Assembly: GCA_900551615.1 (NCBI GenBank)
Contig: URWN01000007.1
Coordinates: 1 to 56,511, forward strand
Origin: an uncultured Clostridium sp.
GTDB taxonomy: Bacteria; Bacillota; Clostridia; TANB77; CAG-508
Direction of reading: 5' to 3'
DNA: 56,511 bases
In this document: piece after piece, positions 43,609 through 52,502 of the stretch
Layout: each line of letters begins with the position of its first letter
Position numbering within the stretch: position 1 is the stretch's first letter
The notes under the pieces: model-generated
Databases searched by the model: none
What the model was told of the DNA's origin: nothing
Seen by the model: only the letters and a program-made list of their open reading frames with translations
Position numbers and translations under genes: made by a program

Positions 43609-44196
43609 TTAAAAAATTTCATACTTATATAATATCTCTAATAATTTTGTCTCATTTTCTATAATTGCTTTTTTCATATCTTCTAAAGTTCCTGTCTCAT
43701 AAACTAGTTTGCTAAATTCATCTTGAAAATCTGAAAAACGAGTTCTTATAGCTTGTTCCGTTTTAGGAGAAATTACTTTTAAAATTTCAGTAACATTATT
43801 CTTACATTTTATATGTAACCTAGTATATTCTGCATATTTATTGCTATCAACAGTATTTTCAATCTTTAAATTGTTATCTACTAGATTATATAATTCATCC
43901 TTAAATTCTTTTATGTACTTTATGCTATCTGGCAATATAAATGTCTGATACCAATATAGAGAATATTCTTTTTCTTTTTGATTTTTATTTAGTTGTCTTT
44001 CTTCTTCTCTATATTTTTGGTCATTTTTAAAAATGTATATAACAAATATAAAATTTAAAATCGAAATCAAAACTTCTAGCATATTTGCTATTATATCAAG
44101 CTCTGTACGATTTATTATCCAAAGTATAACTTGTCCTATTATTATACTTAGAATAAATGCAATTATTGGTGGTAAAATTTTATTATTTTTATTCAT
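43609..44196 (-). CDS. two-helix membrane protein of the ATPase/STAS operon
   Basis: A 195-residue protein with two N-terminal membrane helices (PPIIAFILSIIIGQVILWII and LEVLISILNFIFVIYIF), then a charged coiled coil (NDQKYREEERQLNKNQKEKE) and a helical cytoplasmic region. No enzyme motif is seen. Its start lies two bases after the STAS-like gene stop, so it is tightly coupled. It may act as the membrane end-point of the system. Confidence 0.6.
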   Translation of the reverse strand: MNKNNKILPPIIAFILSIIIGQVILWIINRTELDIIANMLEVLISILNFIFVIYIFKNDQKYREEERQLNKNQKEKEYSLYWYQTFILPDSIKYIKEFKDELYNLVDNNLKIENTVDSNKYAEYTRLHIKCKNNVTEILKVISPKTEQAIRTRFSDFQDEFSKLVYETGTLEDMKKAIIENETKLLEILYKYEIF

Positions 44197-44198
44197 AT

Positions 44199-44525
44199 CT
44201 ACCCTCCAAATACATCTACATTATTCAATGCTTCATCTATACCATCTTTAATGTTCATTTTTATTGATTCATTATTAGTATTAAATTGATATTTCTCTTC
44301 AAACTTTTCCTTGCCTAATTTTTTTACGCTTTCTCCAAACATACCTAAAAAATAAGAAGAATTAAACGAAAAAACATCATTAGGAATTATGATTTCTATT
44401 TTTTCATTTTCCTTTTCTATTTTTTCTAGATTTATTTTTTGTCGAATATTTTCACCATTAGTTCTTCCTGCAAGTACTTTTTTGCTGTCAATATAATTTT
44501 TTAAATCTATTTTATAAATATTCAT
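44199..44525 (-). CDS. STAS-like (DUF4325) protein
   Basis: A 108-residue protein of DUF4325 type: SYFLGMFGESVKKLGKEKFEEKY is the family signature, after a beta strand with IEIIIPNDVFSFN. DUF4325 is a STAS-like fold that recurs next to or fused to GHKL ATPases, in parallel with SpoIIAA and SpoIIAB. The gene starts one base after the ATPase stop. Confidence 0.75.
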   Translation of the reverse strand: MNIYKIDLKNYIDSKKVLAGRTNGENIRQKINLEKIEKENEKIEIIIPNDVFSFNSSYFLGMFGESVKKLGKEKFEEKYQFNTNNESIKMNIKDGIDEALNNVDVFGG

Positions 44526-44526
44526 T

Positions 44527-45828
44527 TTAATCTCCTTTTTTCAACATTTCAGTTATATATTGTCTATCTAAATAAAATTCCATTGATATTACAGTTCCTA
44601 TAAACTTATTTTTTAAAGCATATACATAGTTTGAATCTGGTTTTTGATTCAGACTATTTTTATCATTAAATGCAATAATTGGTACTTTTCTTCCATCTTT
44701 ATACACTACATCTTTTAAAGTATATGTTCCATCAAATAAAATATGACATCCTCCTGAAGTTATAGACATTATAGGTTTTTCTTCATTTATTTCAGCTCCT
44801 ATTGCCATAAAACTTTCAATTAAATCGATTGTTCCCTTTCCTTTAGTATCCTGTTTATCTATTCTTTGCTTACTTACATTCTTTTGTAAAGCATACAATG
44901 TCCATAATACTTCTTCATTAAAATTTATACCAAAAAAGCTATGATGTTTTTTTGTATGTCGTTCTAACTGTTTTTTTGTATATTTAGTAGTATCTTCTGC
45001 TTTTAGTCCTTCATATATACTATTCCCGAAATTCATTAATACTAACCTGCATTTACCATAATTTTTGCCTTCTTCTGGTCTATCAAAATAACCTAGTGCG
45101 TGCCAAGAGCCTAAATTTCCACTGTATTTTATTGCATTGTCAAATACTTCTCCAAACATTTTTCCAAACTTATTTTTTCCATCGTTTGACAACGTATATC
45201 CTTGTGTGTGCAAACAGTTATTATAATATTCTACTAGTTTTTCACACATATCAGATAAGTCTAAATTAGATAATGTTTCTAATGTTTCTGTATCTTTTGT
45301 AGATATATTCCTAATTCCTAAATGTTTTGGTAAACCTGTTATATTAAACATTTTTCTCGCTACTCTATCCTGAGGTGCTGTTCCACTTAATCCTATTTTC
45401 CTCATCTTTGATAATTCAACAACAATTAAATCTGTAATTAATGATGCACATAATCCTAACTCTTTACAATTATCATAATTAAAATAAATTTCTTTAATTT
45501 TTTTATTATTACCACAATAAAAAATCTTTTTCAATGTTAAAATTGTTTCATCTGGATTTTTTATAAAACTAAAAACTTGTGGTATATCTATTATAACCTT
45601 ATGTTCTTTACTTTTTCTTCTAACCTTTTTGATAAACTTTTCTCTCTTTAGTAGTTCTATTATCTTATTATGTCTTTTTAATTGAACTATTTTCGGTGAA
45701 AAGTTAATTTCTTTGTTTTTGTACTTTTTCTTTTTATTGTATCGATGTCTTTGCCTCATTATTTTTTCTAATTTATGCTTTAAATACTTTTTCTTTCGTA
45801 ACTTTTTTCTAGTTTTTCTATTTATCAT
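44527..45828 (-). CDS. GHKL-type ATPase next to a STAS-like protein
   Basis: A 433-residue protein. Residues 1-60 are very basic (RKTRKKLRKKKYLKHK, KKKKYKNK). The C-terminal half has GHKL ATPase boxes: the N-box FGEVFDNAIKYSG near residue 230, NFGNSI in place of DNGxG, and a lid/G2 KGKGTIDLIESF. No receiver or His phosphoacceptor is seen, so it is not a standard sensor kinase. It heads a three-gene operon with a STAS-like protein and a membrane protein. The basic N-terminus might contact nucleic acid or membrane. Confidence 0.7.
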   Translation of the reverse strand: MINRKTRKKLRKKKYLKHKLEKIMRQRHRYNKKKKYKNKEINFSPKIVQLKRHNKIIELLKREKFIKKVRRKSKEHKVIIDIPQVFSFIKNPDETILTLKKIFYCGNNKKIKEIYFNYDNCKELGLCASLITDLIVVELSKMRKIGLSGTAPQDRVARKMFNITGLPKHLGIRNISTKDTETLETLSNLDLSDMCEKLVEYYNNCLHTQGYTLSNDGKNKFGKMFGEVFDNAIKYSGNLGSWHALGYFDRPEEGKNYGKCRLVLMNFGNSIYEGLKAEDTTKYTKKQLERHTKKHHSFFGINFNEEVLWTLYALQKNVSKQRIDKQDTKGKGTIDLIESFMAIGAEINEEKPIMSITSGGCHILFDGTYTLKDVVYKDGRKVPIIAFNDKNSLNQKPDSNYVYALKNKFIGTVISMEFYLDRQYITEMLKKGD

Positions 45829-45958
45829 CCTTTTACCCTTTTATTTATTAGATTAATCTTATATTAAATATACTATCTGATATTTTATCACAAATTATTA
45901 ACGTTTCAAATGCTAAAAATTCGTAGTATTATAATAGATTCCATAGTGCCAATCAATT

Positions 45959-46796
45959 TTAATCTTTCTTTAAGCTCCTTTTATTTTCTTTTTCTAATTG
46001 TTTTAAACTCTTCTTAGGAGTTGGCAAGTCTTCTGGCATAATTCCGTCCTGCTTGTCTAATTGCTTTTCTGACTATTTTTCCAATTTTATTATGAGTATC
46101 ACAAGCTTTCTTTTCAGTATCAACTTTATCTCTTTTTAATCTTGATTCTGTTTGCGTAATACGAAATAAATTAGCTGCAAGTTCTTCACTTCCCATATTG
46201 TCTAAAATATCTTCTCTATATCTTAATCCTTTTCTTTTAGCAATATCATCTGCTGTTTCTCCATTGTATAAACCTTTATATCCAGAATTATGAAATTTAT
46301 CAAAATTTTTAACTCCTGCATTTTTAGCTGCTTGATTAAGTGAATAATTTCCTTTTTTTGTTAAATTTCTTTGGTAAAATCTTTTTTCATCTTCCGTTAA
46401 TGAACTATACTCTTTTTCACTAATTTCTTGTTTTCTAGTTTGAATTGCAAAATATGTTTGTGCAAGAGCAACAATTTTTAATCTTGGATTTGCATTTTGA
46501 GCTATAAGATAGCAAGCATATCGTGTTAATTTATAATCTTTTTGTTCTCTTTTTGCACCAGAACCTATTTCTACCATTTTGTTGTCAACAACGAAATGGT
46601 CAACATCAGTTATTTCAGAGTTTTTACAAGCTGTTCTTGCTTTTTCAATTACTGCATCAAAATATCTCCAATCCTTATAACTTAAAACTTTCATTAATTC
46701 TCTAGCATACCAATATTCAATTCCATTTTCATCAATGTGTTTTATATCTTCAAAAGTTTTATTATTGTAATTTTCTTTGTTATCTAATTCTTTCAT
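45959..46796 (-). CDS. dinD: DinD-type DNA-damage-inducible protein, read through a +1 frameshift at CGG
   Basis: A DinD family protein, a RecA modulator in E. coli. The BRO/KilA-N-like start is seen (GIEYWYARELMKVLSYKDWRYFDAVIEKA), then VEIGSGAKREQKDYKLTRYACYLIAQNANPRL and ARKNGVKNFDKFHNSGYKGLY-type segments. Frame zero runs to RQAG, then CGG at 46044-46046, and ends nine codons later. Skipping the C gives GIMPEDLPTPKKSLKQLEKE and a stop at 45959-45961. PEDLPTP...S.KQLE is the usual family ending, and the 278-residue total is near the E. coli length. It lies upstream of the ATPase operon. Confidence 0.87.
46044..46046 (-). other. putative +1 frameshift codon CGG in dinD
   Basis: The minus strand reads GCA GGA CGG AAT TAT. 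Without the C at 46046 it reads GCA GGA GGA ATT ATG, giving the Gly-Gly-x-Met-Pro-Glu of the family. Confidence 0.75.
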
Positions 46797-46838
46797 TTAT
46801 CAACATCTCCTTTCTCTACTCTAATTATTTTCTTATTT

Positions 46839-47363
46839 TTAGTTTATGACACTATAATGAACTTGTACTATATCTTCCTGTTCTCTTACTATTTTTTCAA
46901 GTTTTAATTTATTTTCAAAATAATTACCTTTAAACAGTGGTATTCCTTTATTTAATACAAATGGATTATAATTTAAAATTATATTATTCACTATACCTTT
47001 TTCCATAAAAGCATTATTTATTGTTGCACCACCAGAAATAAATAATTTTTCATATTTCAAATTTTCACATACTTTTAAACAATCTTCTATTGAATTACAA
47101 TATGTAATATTCGAAAATTCATTTTGCCTATTACTTGTTTCACTTAAAATAATTATATTTATGTCTTTTAAGTCCTTTACATAGTTGTCTCCCCAAGACA
47201 ATATGTTTTCCCAAGTTTTTCTTCCCCATATTAGTACATCATATTCTTCTAAAAATTCTAACATTATCTCCCAACCTCTGTAAGATAGAAAATCTTCATT
47301 TCCATCTTCTGTAGCAATTAGTCCATTGATAGAACATGCCATTTCAACTGTTATATTTCTCAT
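46839..47363 (-). CDS. RibD C-terminal/DHFR-like reductase
   Basis: A 174-residue protein with the bacterial 'dihydrofolate reductase family' RibD_C pattern: VEMACSINGLIATEDGNEDF, DVLIWGRKTWENIL, KLFISGGATINNAFMEKG. These NADPH-dependent reductases are widespread with unknown substrates. The ATG 47363 is chosen because AGGAG is eight bases before it; the ATG two codons earlier abuts that site. Confidence 0.8.
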   Translation of the reverse strand: MRNITVEMACSINGLIATEDGNEDFLSYRGWEIMLEFLEEYDVLIWGRKTWENILSWGDNYVKDLKDINIIILSETSNRQNEFSNITYCNSIEDCLKVCENLKYEKLFISGGATINNAFMEKGIVNNIILNYNPFVLNKGIPLFKGNYFENKLKLEKIVREQEDIVQVHYSVIN

Positions 47364-47385
47364 AATCATCTCCTATAAATCTACA

Positions 47386-47937
47386 TTAAAGATAATTTAC
47401 TATATCTTCAAATGTGTCATATCCACTTTCACTATTTATATGTCCTGCATTTGGTATTAAAATTTGCTCTGTTGCAATCTTATTTGCAAAATCTTTTTCT
47501 ACTTCATATTTTACATATGGATCATTATCTGAATAGAAACATATTATTTCATTTGCATATTGTTTTACATCTTCTAAGTTATCAAAATACATTGTTCTAT
47601 TTACTGTATCGTATTCTTCATTTATTCCTAAATAGTTGTTAAATCCACATACAAATATTAACTTTTTCACTTTCACTTTATTCTGTACTAAAAATTTGCA
47701 AACAAATACTGGTGCAATGCTATGTGCTATTATTGTTGTGTTTTCATTGATTAATCCTAAATCTAAATAGTATTTAAGTAGTTTGCTCCAATTTTCATAA
47801 TTTTGATAATCAACTCCTATTGGAAATTGTGGTACATATACTTGTTTTCCATCTATTGTTATAAAATCTTGTAACCAACTAAACCAATTTCCAAATGGAC
47901 TCCCAAAACTTCCATGTATTATAAAATAATTTTCCAT
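47386..47937 (-). CDS. RBBP9/YdeN-type alpha/beta hydrolase
   Basis: A 183-residue serine hydrolase: YFIIHGSFGSPFGNWFSWL at the start, nucleophile elbow AHSIAPVF (Ser near residue 71), acid region CFYSDNDPYV, and catalytic His in PNAGHINSESGY. It matches the small RBBP9/YdeN group. It lies in a tight run with the reductase and an inositol-phosphatase gene; no pathway is evident. Confidence 0.85.
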   Translation of the reverse strand: MENYFIIHGSFGSPFGNWFSWLQDFITIDGKQVYVPQFPIGVDYQNYENWSKLLKYYLDLGLINENTTIIAHSIAPVFVCKFLVQNKVKVKKLIFVCGFNNYLGINEEYDTVNRTMYFDNLEDVKQYANEIICFYSDNDPYVKYEVEKDFANKIATEQILIPNAGHINSESGYDTFEDIVNYL

Positions 47938-47961
47938 TTCAATTCCTCCAATTATTTTTTG

Positions 47962-48756
47962 TTAATTTCTATCTTTTAAATATTTCTTTACAGTTTCAGT
48001 TACTTCATTATGTATTTTTCCATTACTAACAACTGCTCCATTTATACTTTCATCATATCTTTGTTTATTTCCAAATAAATCTGTAACTGTTCCACCTGCT
48101 TCTTCTACAATCACTTTGACTGCTGCAATATCACAATTTTTATGTTTTGTACCTGGAAAAATAGCAAGAGTAAAATCTCCAGAAGCTACACACATACAAG
48201 CTCTTATAATACTTCCTAATCCAATAATATATGTTTTATTTCCTAATTCTTGTAATACTTTAGATATATTATAGTCTGCTCCTGGCCATAAATCATAATG
48301 ACATACTGTTTTCATATCATCTAATTTGTAATCATTTACAGTTATCTTTTCTCCATTTTTATATGCACCTTGACCTTTTATAGCAGTATATAAACTATCA
48401 GTAAATGGGTCATATACTACTCCAACTTTTGATTCTCCTTTTATAACTAATGCTAATGAAAATACTGCTACTGGAATATGTCTAGCATACATTGCTGTTC
48501 CATCAACTGGATCACATACCCATACATAATCACTTTTACCAAACTGTTCTTCTTCGCCATCTACTGAATGAGAAGGATATTTTTCTTTAACTTGTTTTAT
48601 TAAGTATGAATTTATTTCTGTGTCTGCCAGTGTTACAATAGTTTTATCTCCTTTATAACTTGCGCCATTATTCTGTGTAAAATATTTCATCATTACTTCG
48701 CCAGCATATTTTGCTATATCTTTTGCAAAGTCTAAATATTCTTCTAATGTTTCCAT
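47962..48756 (-). CDS. inositol monophosphatase family protein
   Basis: A 264-residue magnesium-dependent phosphatase. Metal-site motifs: DTEINSYLI, VDGEEEQFG, WVCDPVDGTAMYARHIP and KNCDIAAVKVIVEEAGG near the C-terminus. The family includes inositol, fructose-bisphosphate and PAP phosphatases; the substrate cannot be picked from motifs alone. Confidence 0.9.
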   Translation of the reverse strand: METLEEYLDFAKDIAKYAGEVMMKYFTQNNGASYKGDKTIVTLADTEINSYLIKQVKEKYPSHSVDGEEEQFGKSDYVWVCDPVDGTAMYARHIPVAVFSLALVIKGESKVGVVYDPFTDSLYTAIKGQGAYKNGEKITVNDYKLDDMKTVCHYDLWPGADYNISKVLQELGNKTYIIGLGSIIRACMCVASGDFTLAIFPGTKHKNCDIAAVKVIVEEAGGTVTDLFGNKQRYDESINGAVVSNGKIHNEVTETVKKYLKDRN

Positions 48757-48757
48757 G

Positions 48758-49330
48758 TTAATTCCCCTCCATTTTCATTGCATCACTTATAATCACTTTT
48801 TGATTTTCAAAATTTGCTTTTGTTACTGGTATTCTTGAATACATTTCAGTTCCTAAAAAGTAATTTAATGTATCAAATGACTTTAATGTTTCTTCTGTTC
48901 CACTACCACTTCCACCTGCACAAGCAATGCAAACTATTTTCTTCCCTTTTATTTTTGAATTATCATTGAAAGCATCACATCTTTTTAATCTATCAAAAAA
49001 AGTTTTAGCTGATTCACTCATCTCATGAAAATATACTGGAGTAATAAATACATATGCATCAAAATTTTCCAAATATTTATAAATCTCATTGAAATCATCT
49101 TTTTGTATGCAAATATGTTCATCTAAGCAAATTCCCCAACCTCTTTTTCCACATGCAAGACATTTTTTTATATTCTTTTTATTTATACAAATATGTTCAT
49201 ATTCATATTTTAATGTTTTTAATTGTTTTTCGCATTCTTCTACACAGGAAAAAGTTAGTCCTATTTTATTTGGTATAAAACTATCTTCATTGACTTGGTT
49301 ACTGCTGAAACTTAATATTAAAACTTTCAT
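48758..49330 (-). CDS. flavodoxin-like NAD(P)H-dependent oxidoreductase
   Basis: A 190-residue flavodoxin-fold protein: VLILSFSSN FMN-binding start, then an unusual Cys-rich loop CLACGKRGWGICLDEHIC (residues 59-76), FITPVYFHEMSESAKTFFDRL and CAGGSGSGTEETL. Family members of this 'iron-sulfur flavoprotein-like' group have Cys in this loop; whether it binds a cluster is unclear. It starts one base after the inositol phosphatase gene. Confidence 0.8.
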   Translation of the reverse strand: MKVLILSFSSNQVNEDSFIPNKIGLTFSCVEECEKQLKTLKYEYEHICINKKNIKKCLACGKRGWGICLDEHICIQKDDFNEIYKYLENFDAYVFITPVYFHEMSESAKTFFDRLKRCDAFNDNSKIKGKKIVCIACAGGSGSGTEETLKSFDTLNYFLGTEMYSRIPVTKANFENQKVIISDAMKMEGN

Positions 49331-49368
49331 ATTTAACTCCTATTTCTACACAATTTGCACTTGTATTT

Positions 49369-50025
49369 TTATTCTATTTCAATGCTCTCATCATTCTCTA
49401 ATATTTCATACTCAACTTCATATTTTTTAAACATCTCTTTTATAAAGTCAAAATCTGGTGGAAATGCTGGATTATCCATATGAATTGGAATTGTTAGCAC
49501 TGCTCCTACTTCTTTTGCATATAAAGCTGCTTCAAATGCTGACATAGTTAGTCCATATCCCGTTACTGGAATGCATAGAATATCTGCTTTACAGTCATTT
49601 TTAAAACAAATTGTATCACTTGTTGTATATAATCTGTTTTTTCCATCATCTATAATATATCCTACATTTTCGTGTACCTCTTTTGCACCTTTTAATAATG
49701 GTTGGTATCCATGTATTGCATGTACTACTTCTATTTTTATATTCTCTAATTCTATAATATCATTTTCTTTAATAATACTTATTTTTAAACTTTTATTTGC
49801 TTCTGCAACTTCTTTTGTAGCATATATTATTATATTTTTATTTAGCTTTTCTAATATTTCAGTATTACAATGATCTGGATGTTTATGTGTTATTAAAATA
49901 ATATCTACATTATTCCAAGTATCAAAATATTCTTCTTTGTATTTTAATGTTCCTGGATCTGCTAAAATTTTCTTTCCTTCCGCTTCTATTAGCAAACATG
50001 ATTGTGGAAATTTTGTAATTTTCAT
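49369..50025 (-). CDS. metallo-beta-lactamase fold hydrolase
   Basis: A 218-residue MBL-fold protein (UlaG/YtkL-like): FPQSCLLIEAEGKKILADPG, the metal motif LITHKHPDHCN, VHAIHGYQPL, and VTGYGLTMSAFEAALYAKEVGA plus IPIHMDNPAF at the end. The substrate is unknown. It is the last chromosomal gene before the mobilizable element. Confidence 0.85.
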   Translation of the reverse strand: MKITKFPQSCLLIEAEGKKILADPGTLKYKEEYFDTWNNVDIILITHKHPDHCNTEILEKLNKNIIIYATKEVAEANKSLKISIIKENDIIELENIKIEVVHAIHGYQPLLKGAKEVHENVGYIIDDGKNRLYTTSDTICFKNDCKADILCIPVTGYGLTMSAFEAALYAKEVGAVLTIPIHMDNPAFPPDFDFIKEMFKKYEVEYEILENDESIEIE

Positions 50026-50163
50026 AATTTTTCAAACCTTTCTTTAACTTTTATTTTTTCTATATATTTATATCACAATTTTCAATATTTTCATAGCTTT
50101 TTATTGATATTTCCTTATAAATAGTTGAAGGCTGTTATCTTTATTATAACAACCTTTATTTTT

Positions 50164-50346
50164 CTATCTTGCGTTTCTGTCTTTTTTCTTTGTTTTAGTA
50201 ATATCTTCTTGCCCATTTTTCATTTGCATTTCAATTTTGATAACTTCTTTAACTTTTGGTGTATCTTCTAAAATCCAATTAGCTATTTTTAGATTCTTTC
50301 TATACTTATTTAGCATTGTAGTGCATTCATTTCGCTTTTCTTTATA
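50164..50346 (-). pseudogene. detached C-terminus of the relaxase
   Basis: After the TAA of the relaxase, 60 further codons stay open in the same frame, beginning YKEKRNECTTMLNKYRKNLK and ending at TAG. Their Lys/Arg-rich helical composition continues that of the relaxase tail (RQKYRNKLRNCKDDNLIE). No start codon or ribosome site is present. I read this as a nonsense mutation that shortens the relaxase. Confidence 0.65.
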
Positions 50347-51534
50347 TTATTCTATTAAGTTATCATCTTTACAATTTCTTAGCTTATTTCTGTATTTTTG
50401 TCTTAAATTAGTAACACTATCAATATCTTTTTCAGTCTGTGTAATATAGCTTTTTACATCTTCTGTTATTTTTAGTTTTTCGCGTACAATAAGTCTAATT
50501 TCATTAGAATATCGTTCCATTTTTCTTATTTCTTGTTTCATTTCTGGAGATAGTGGCTGATAGTTTTCTCGTTTTGGTAATAATCCTAACAAATGAAATA
50601 GTAATAAAAATAATACATCAATCCCACTCATTTTACTAATGTCTTTGAATTTTCCTTTATACTTATAAACTTTATATTTTTGCCTTTTCTTTTTATGATG
50701 CATAAATTCCATATATTTATTTTGATAATAGTATGGATTATGTTCAACTTTGTTTGCAATATTTTTTGGCAAATATTGTTCTCCTAAATGATACATTCTT
50801 ACTGCTTTTTTATCATTTATTGAACGAATTGTTGAGTATTTTCTGCTGTACTCATCATTGATTATATAACCCTTTTTTAACATTATCTTTTTAAACTGCC
50901 CGTAATTTATACACATTTCCATTGTTTCATCAATAGCTTGTCTTATTACATTGTACTTTGTTGATTCTCCTCGTTTTTCTGCAAAATATATACTTCTTGG
51001 TGTTTTTCCTGTTGGCTTTTCAATAACTGTTAGACCATATTCTCTGCATAGATTATCTGATAACTCTCTGAAATGATAATATGCTCCTTTGTTACAATTA
51101 AACTTTTTACCTGTAAACATATTAACGGAATTTACTACAAAATGATTATGATATGTGCCTGTATTAAAATGTGTTGCAACTACTACTTGATATTCGCCCC
51201 ACATTTTTTCTGCAAGTTCTACTCCAATTTTGTGTGCTAATTCTGGCGATACTTCTCCTGTCTTAAAACTTTGGTATGCGTGATATGCAACATTTCCTGT
51301 GGTCTTATCAAATCTATTTTGTACTGTTATCATTTCTTCATAGGCTGTTTGTGCATTACAATTTACTCCTGTTACATACATAGTTTTTTCATTATTATCA
51401 ATAGTCTTTTCTTTATTTTCTGCATATTTTAATACTTGTTTCAAATCAGAAAATGTTGTCTTTTCTGGATTTTTTGCATAGCTTATTACTCGTGATATAC
51501 TATCTTTAATTGCCCATATTTTCGTTGTTGCCAT
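50347..51534 (-). CDS. MobP-type relaxase, C-terminally shortened
   Basis: A 395-residue mobilization nuclease (Relaxase/VirD2 fold). The N-terminus has the Tyr-containing VISYAKNPEKT, then GEVSPELAHKIGVELAEKMWG and the metal-binding THFNTGTYHNHFVVNSV (residues 119-135), a variant of HxDxxxxHNH. The protein nicks oriT and leads the strand to a recipient. It lies next to mobC and a candidate oriT. A stop at 50347-50349 removes about 60 C-terminal residues that remain readable. Confidence 0.87.
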   Translation of the reverse strand: MATTKIWAIKDSISRVISYAKNPEKTTFSDLKQVLKYAENKEKTIDNNEKTMYVTGVNCNAQTAYEEMITVQNRFDKTTGNVAYHAYQSFKTGEVSPELAHKIGVELAEKMWGEYQVVVATHFNTGTYHNHFVVNSVNMFTGKKFNCNKGAYYHFRELSDNLCREYGLTVIEKPTGKTPRSIYFAEKRGESTKYNVIRQAIDETMEMCINYGQFKKIMLKKGYIINDEYSRKYSTIRSINDKKAVRMYHLGEQYLPKNIANKVEHNPYYYQNKYMEFMHHKKKRQKYKVYKYKGKFKDISKMSGIDVLFLLLFHLLGLLPKRENYQPLSPEMKQEIRKMERYSNEIRLIVREKLKITEDVKSYITQTEKDIDSVTNLRQKYRNKLRNCKDDNLIE

Positions 51535-51539
51535 CTACA

Positions 51540-51827
51540 TCATCTCCGTTTTTTATAATTATAAATATCTAGAAAATCACTTTGCATTTTTGTTATTTTA
51601 TCTTTTATTTCTTCATCATTCATATAAGAAAACTCATTTTTTAGTTCAACAATTCCATTGTAAATTTTACGAAGTTCTTCATCTGGTATTGAATAAATTT
51701 CTTTTTGTAATCCTGCTTTTCTTAAATAAGATGATAAATTCAAGTTGCTCTTTTTAGCATTCCTTTGTAATTTTTTCTTTTCATTTTCACTCACTCTAAC
51801 ATTAATTCCTATTGTTCTATTTCTCAT
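51540..51827 (-). CDS. relaxosome accessory protein MobC
   Basis: A 95-residue protein with RTIGINVRVSENEKKKLQRNAKKSNLNLSSYLRKAGL, a ribbon-helix-helix-like DNA-binding region of MobC proteins. It helps the relaxase open oriT. Its second-last sense codon is CGG (51546-51548): read straight it gives KKRR-stop, and a +1 shift would add about 13 residues overlapping the relaxase start. Both readings look possible. Confidence 0.82.
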   Translation of the reverse strand: MRNRTIGINVRVSENEKKKLQRNAKKSNLNLSSYLRKAGLQKEIYSIPDEELRKIYNGIVELKNEFSYMNDEEIKDKITKMQSDFLDIYNYKKRR

Positions 51828-51956
51828 AATTTTTCACTTCCTTTTTCATAAATTTTTGCTCTATTTTTTTATAAAATTTTTCTTAAAATCTTTTAATTCC
51901 TTATACAATTTTTAATCTATTTTTTTAACCTTTTATTTCATAAGGTAGGGGTTATA

Positions 51957-52030
51957 GGGGAAGATTTTTCCCCTTTCAGCGTAAGCTGTCGGTTTTGTGG
52001 CAATACAAAACCTATGCTTGCTACACTTAT
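51957..52030. other. candidate oriT region
   Basis: The non-coding stretch ahead of mobC holds two inverted repeats, GGGGAA/TTCCCC (51957-51973) and GGTTTTGT/ACAAAACC (51991-52012), followed by TATGCTTGCTACACTTATGG. It is more GC-rich than its flanks. Position beside mobC and relaxase plus an inverted repeat near a short conserved stretch are the usual marks of an origin of transfer. Confidence 0.55.
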
Positions 52031-52081
52031 GGACATTAAATTTGGCAATACATTTATCTGTTTGCTCCTACCTGTGATTTG

Positions 52082-52474
52082 TTATACATATATTAGTTCT
52101 TTTAGTATAATTTCTTCTGCCGTACTTTTAAAATTATTCATCATACTAACCCAATATAATTGGTCTGTATTTTTCATTTCTTCTGTTATATTATTTTGCT
52201 TTTTTAATTGTTCAATTATAAGATTAATTCTATTATCTGCTGTTTCTTGAATCTCTTTTAGATGCTTATTCAAAGTTCCTTTTGTAAACATTATCATATA
52301 TTCTGCTTTCTTATTTTCTTTTAAAAATTTTAGTCTCATTCTTCCATATTTGTTTAGCATAATTTTTTCTTCTTTCTCCAAAACTAAATTGGGCATATAA
52401 TAATCTTCAACCTTTGTATATTCAATCCCATATTTATTTTCAACTTTGTTTTCTTTTACTTCTTTATTTTCCAT
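52082..52474 (-). CDS. tnpV: TnpV family transposon protein
   Basis: A 130-residue protein matching TnpV of Tn4451-like and related elements in Clostridia: YTKVEDYYMPNLVLEKEEKIMLNKYGRMRLKFLKENKKAEY, ITEEMKNTDQLYWVSMMNNFKSTAEEIILKELIY. Function is unknown, although it always goes with mobilizable elements carrying a large serine recombinase. The ATG 52474 has GGAGGAA before it. Confidence 0.85.
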   Translation of the reverse strand: MENKEVKENKVENKYGIEYTKVEDYYMPNLVLEKEEKIMLNKYGRMRLKFLKENKKAEYMIMFTKGTLNKHLKEIQETADNRINLIIEQLKKQNNITEEMKNTDQLYWVSMMNNFKSTAEEIILKELIYV

Positions 52475-52502
52475 TTTCAATTCCTCCATTTATTAAAATT
52501 TT

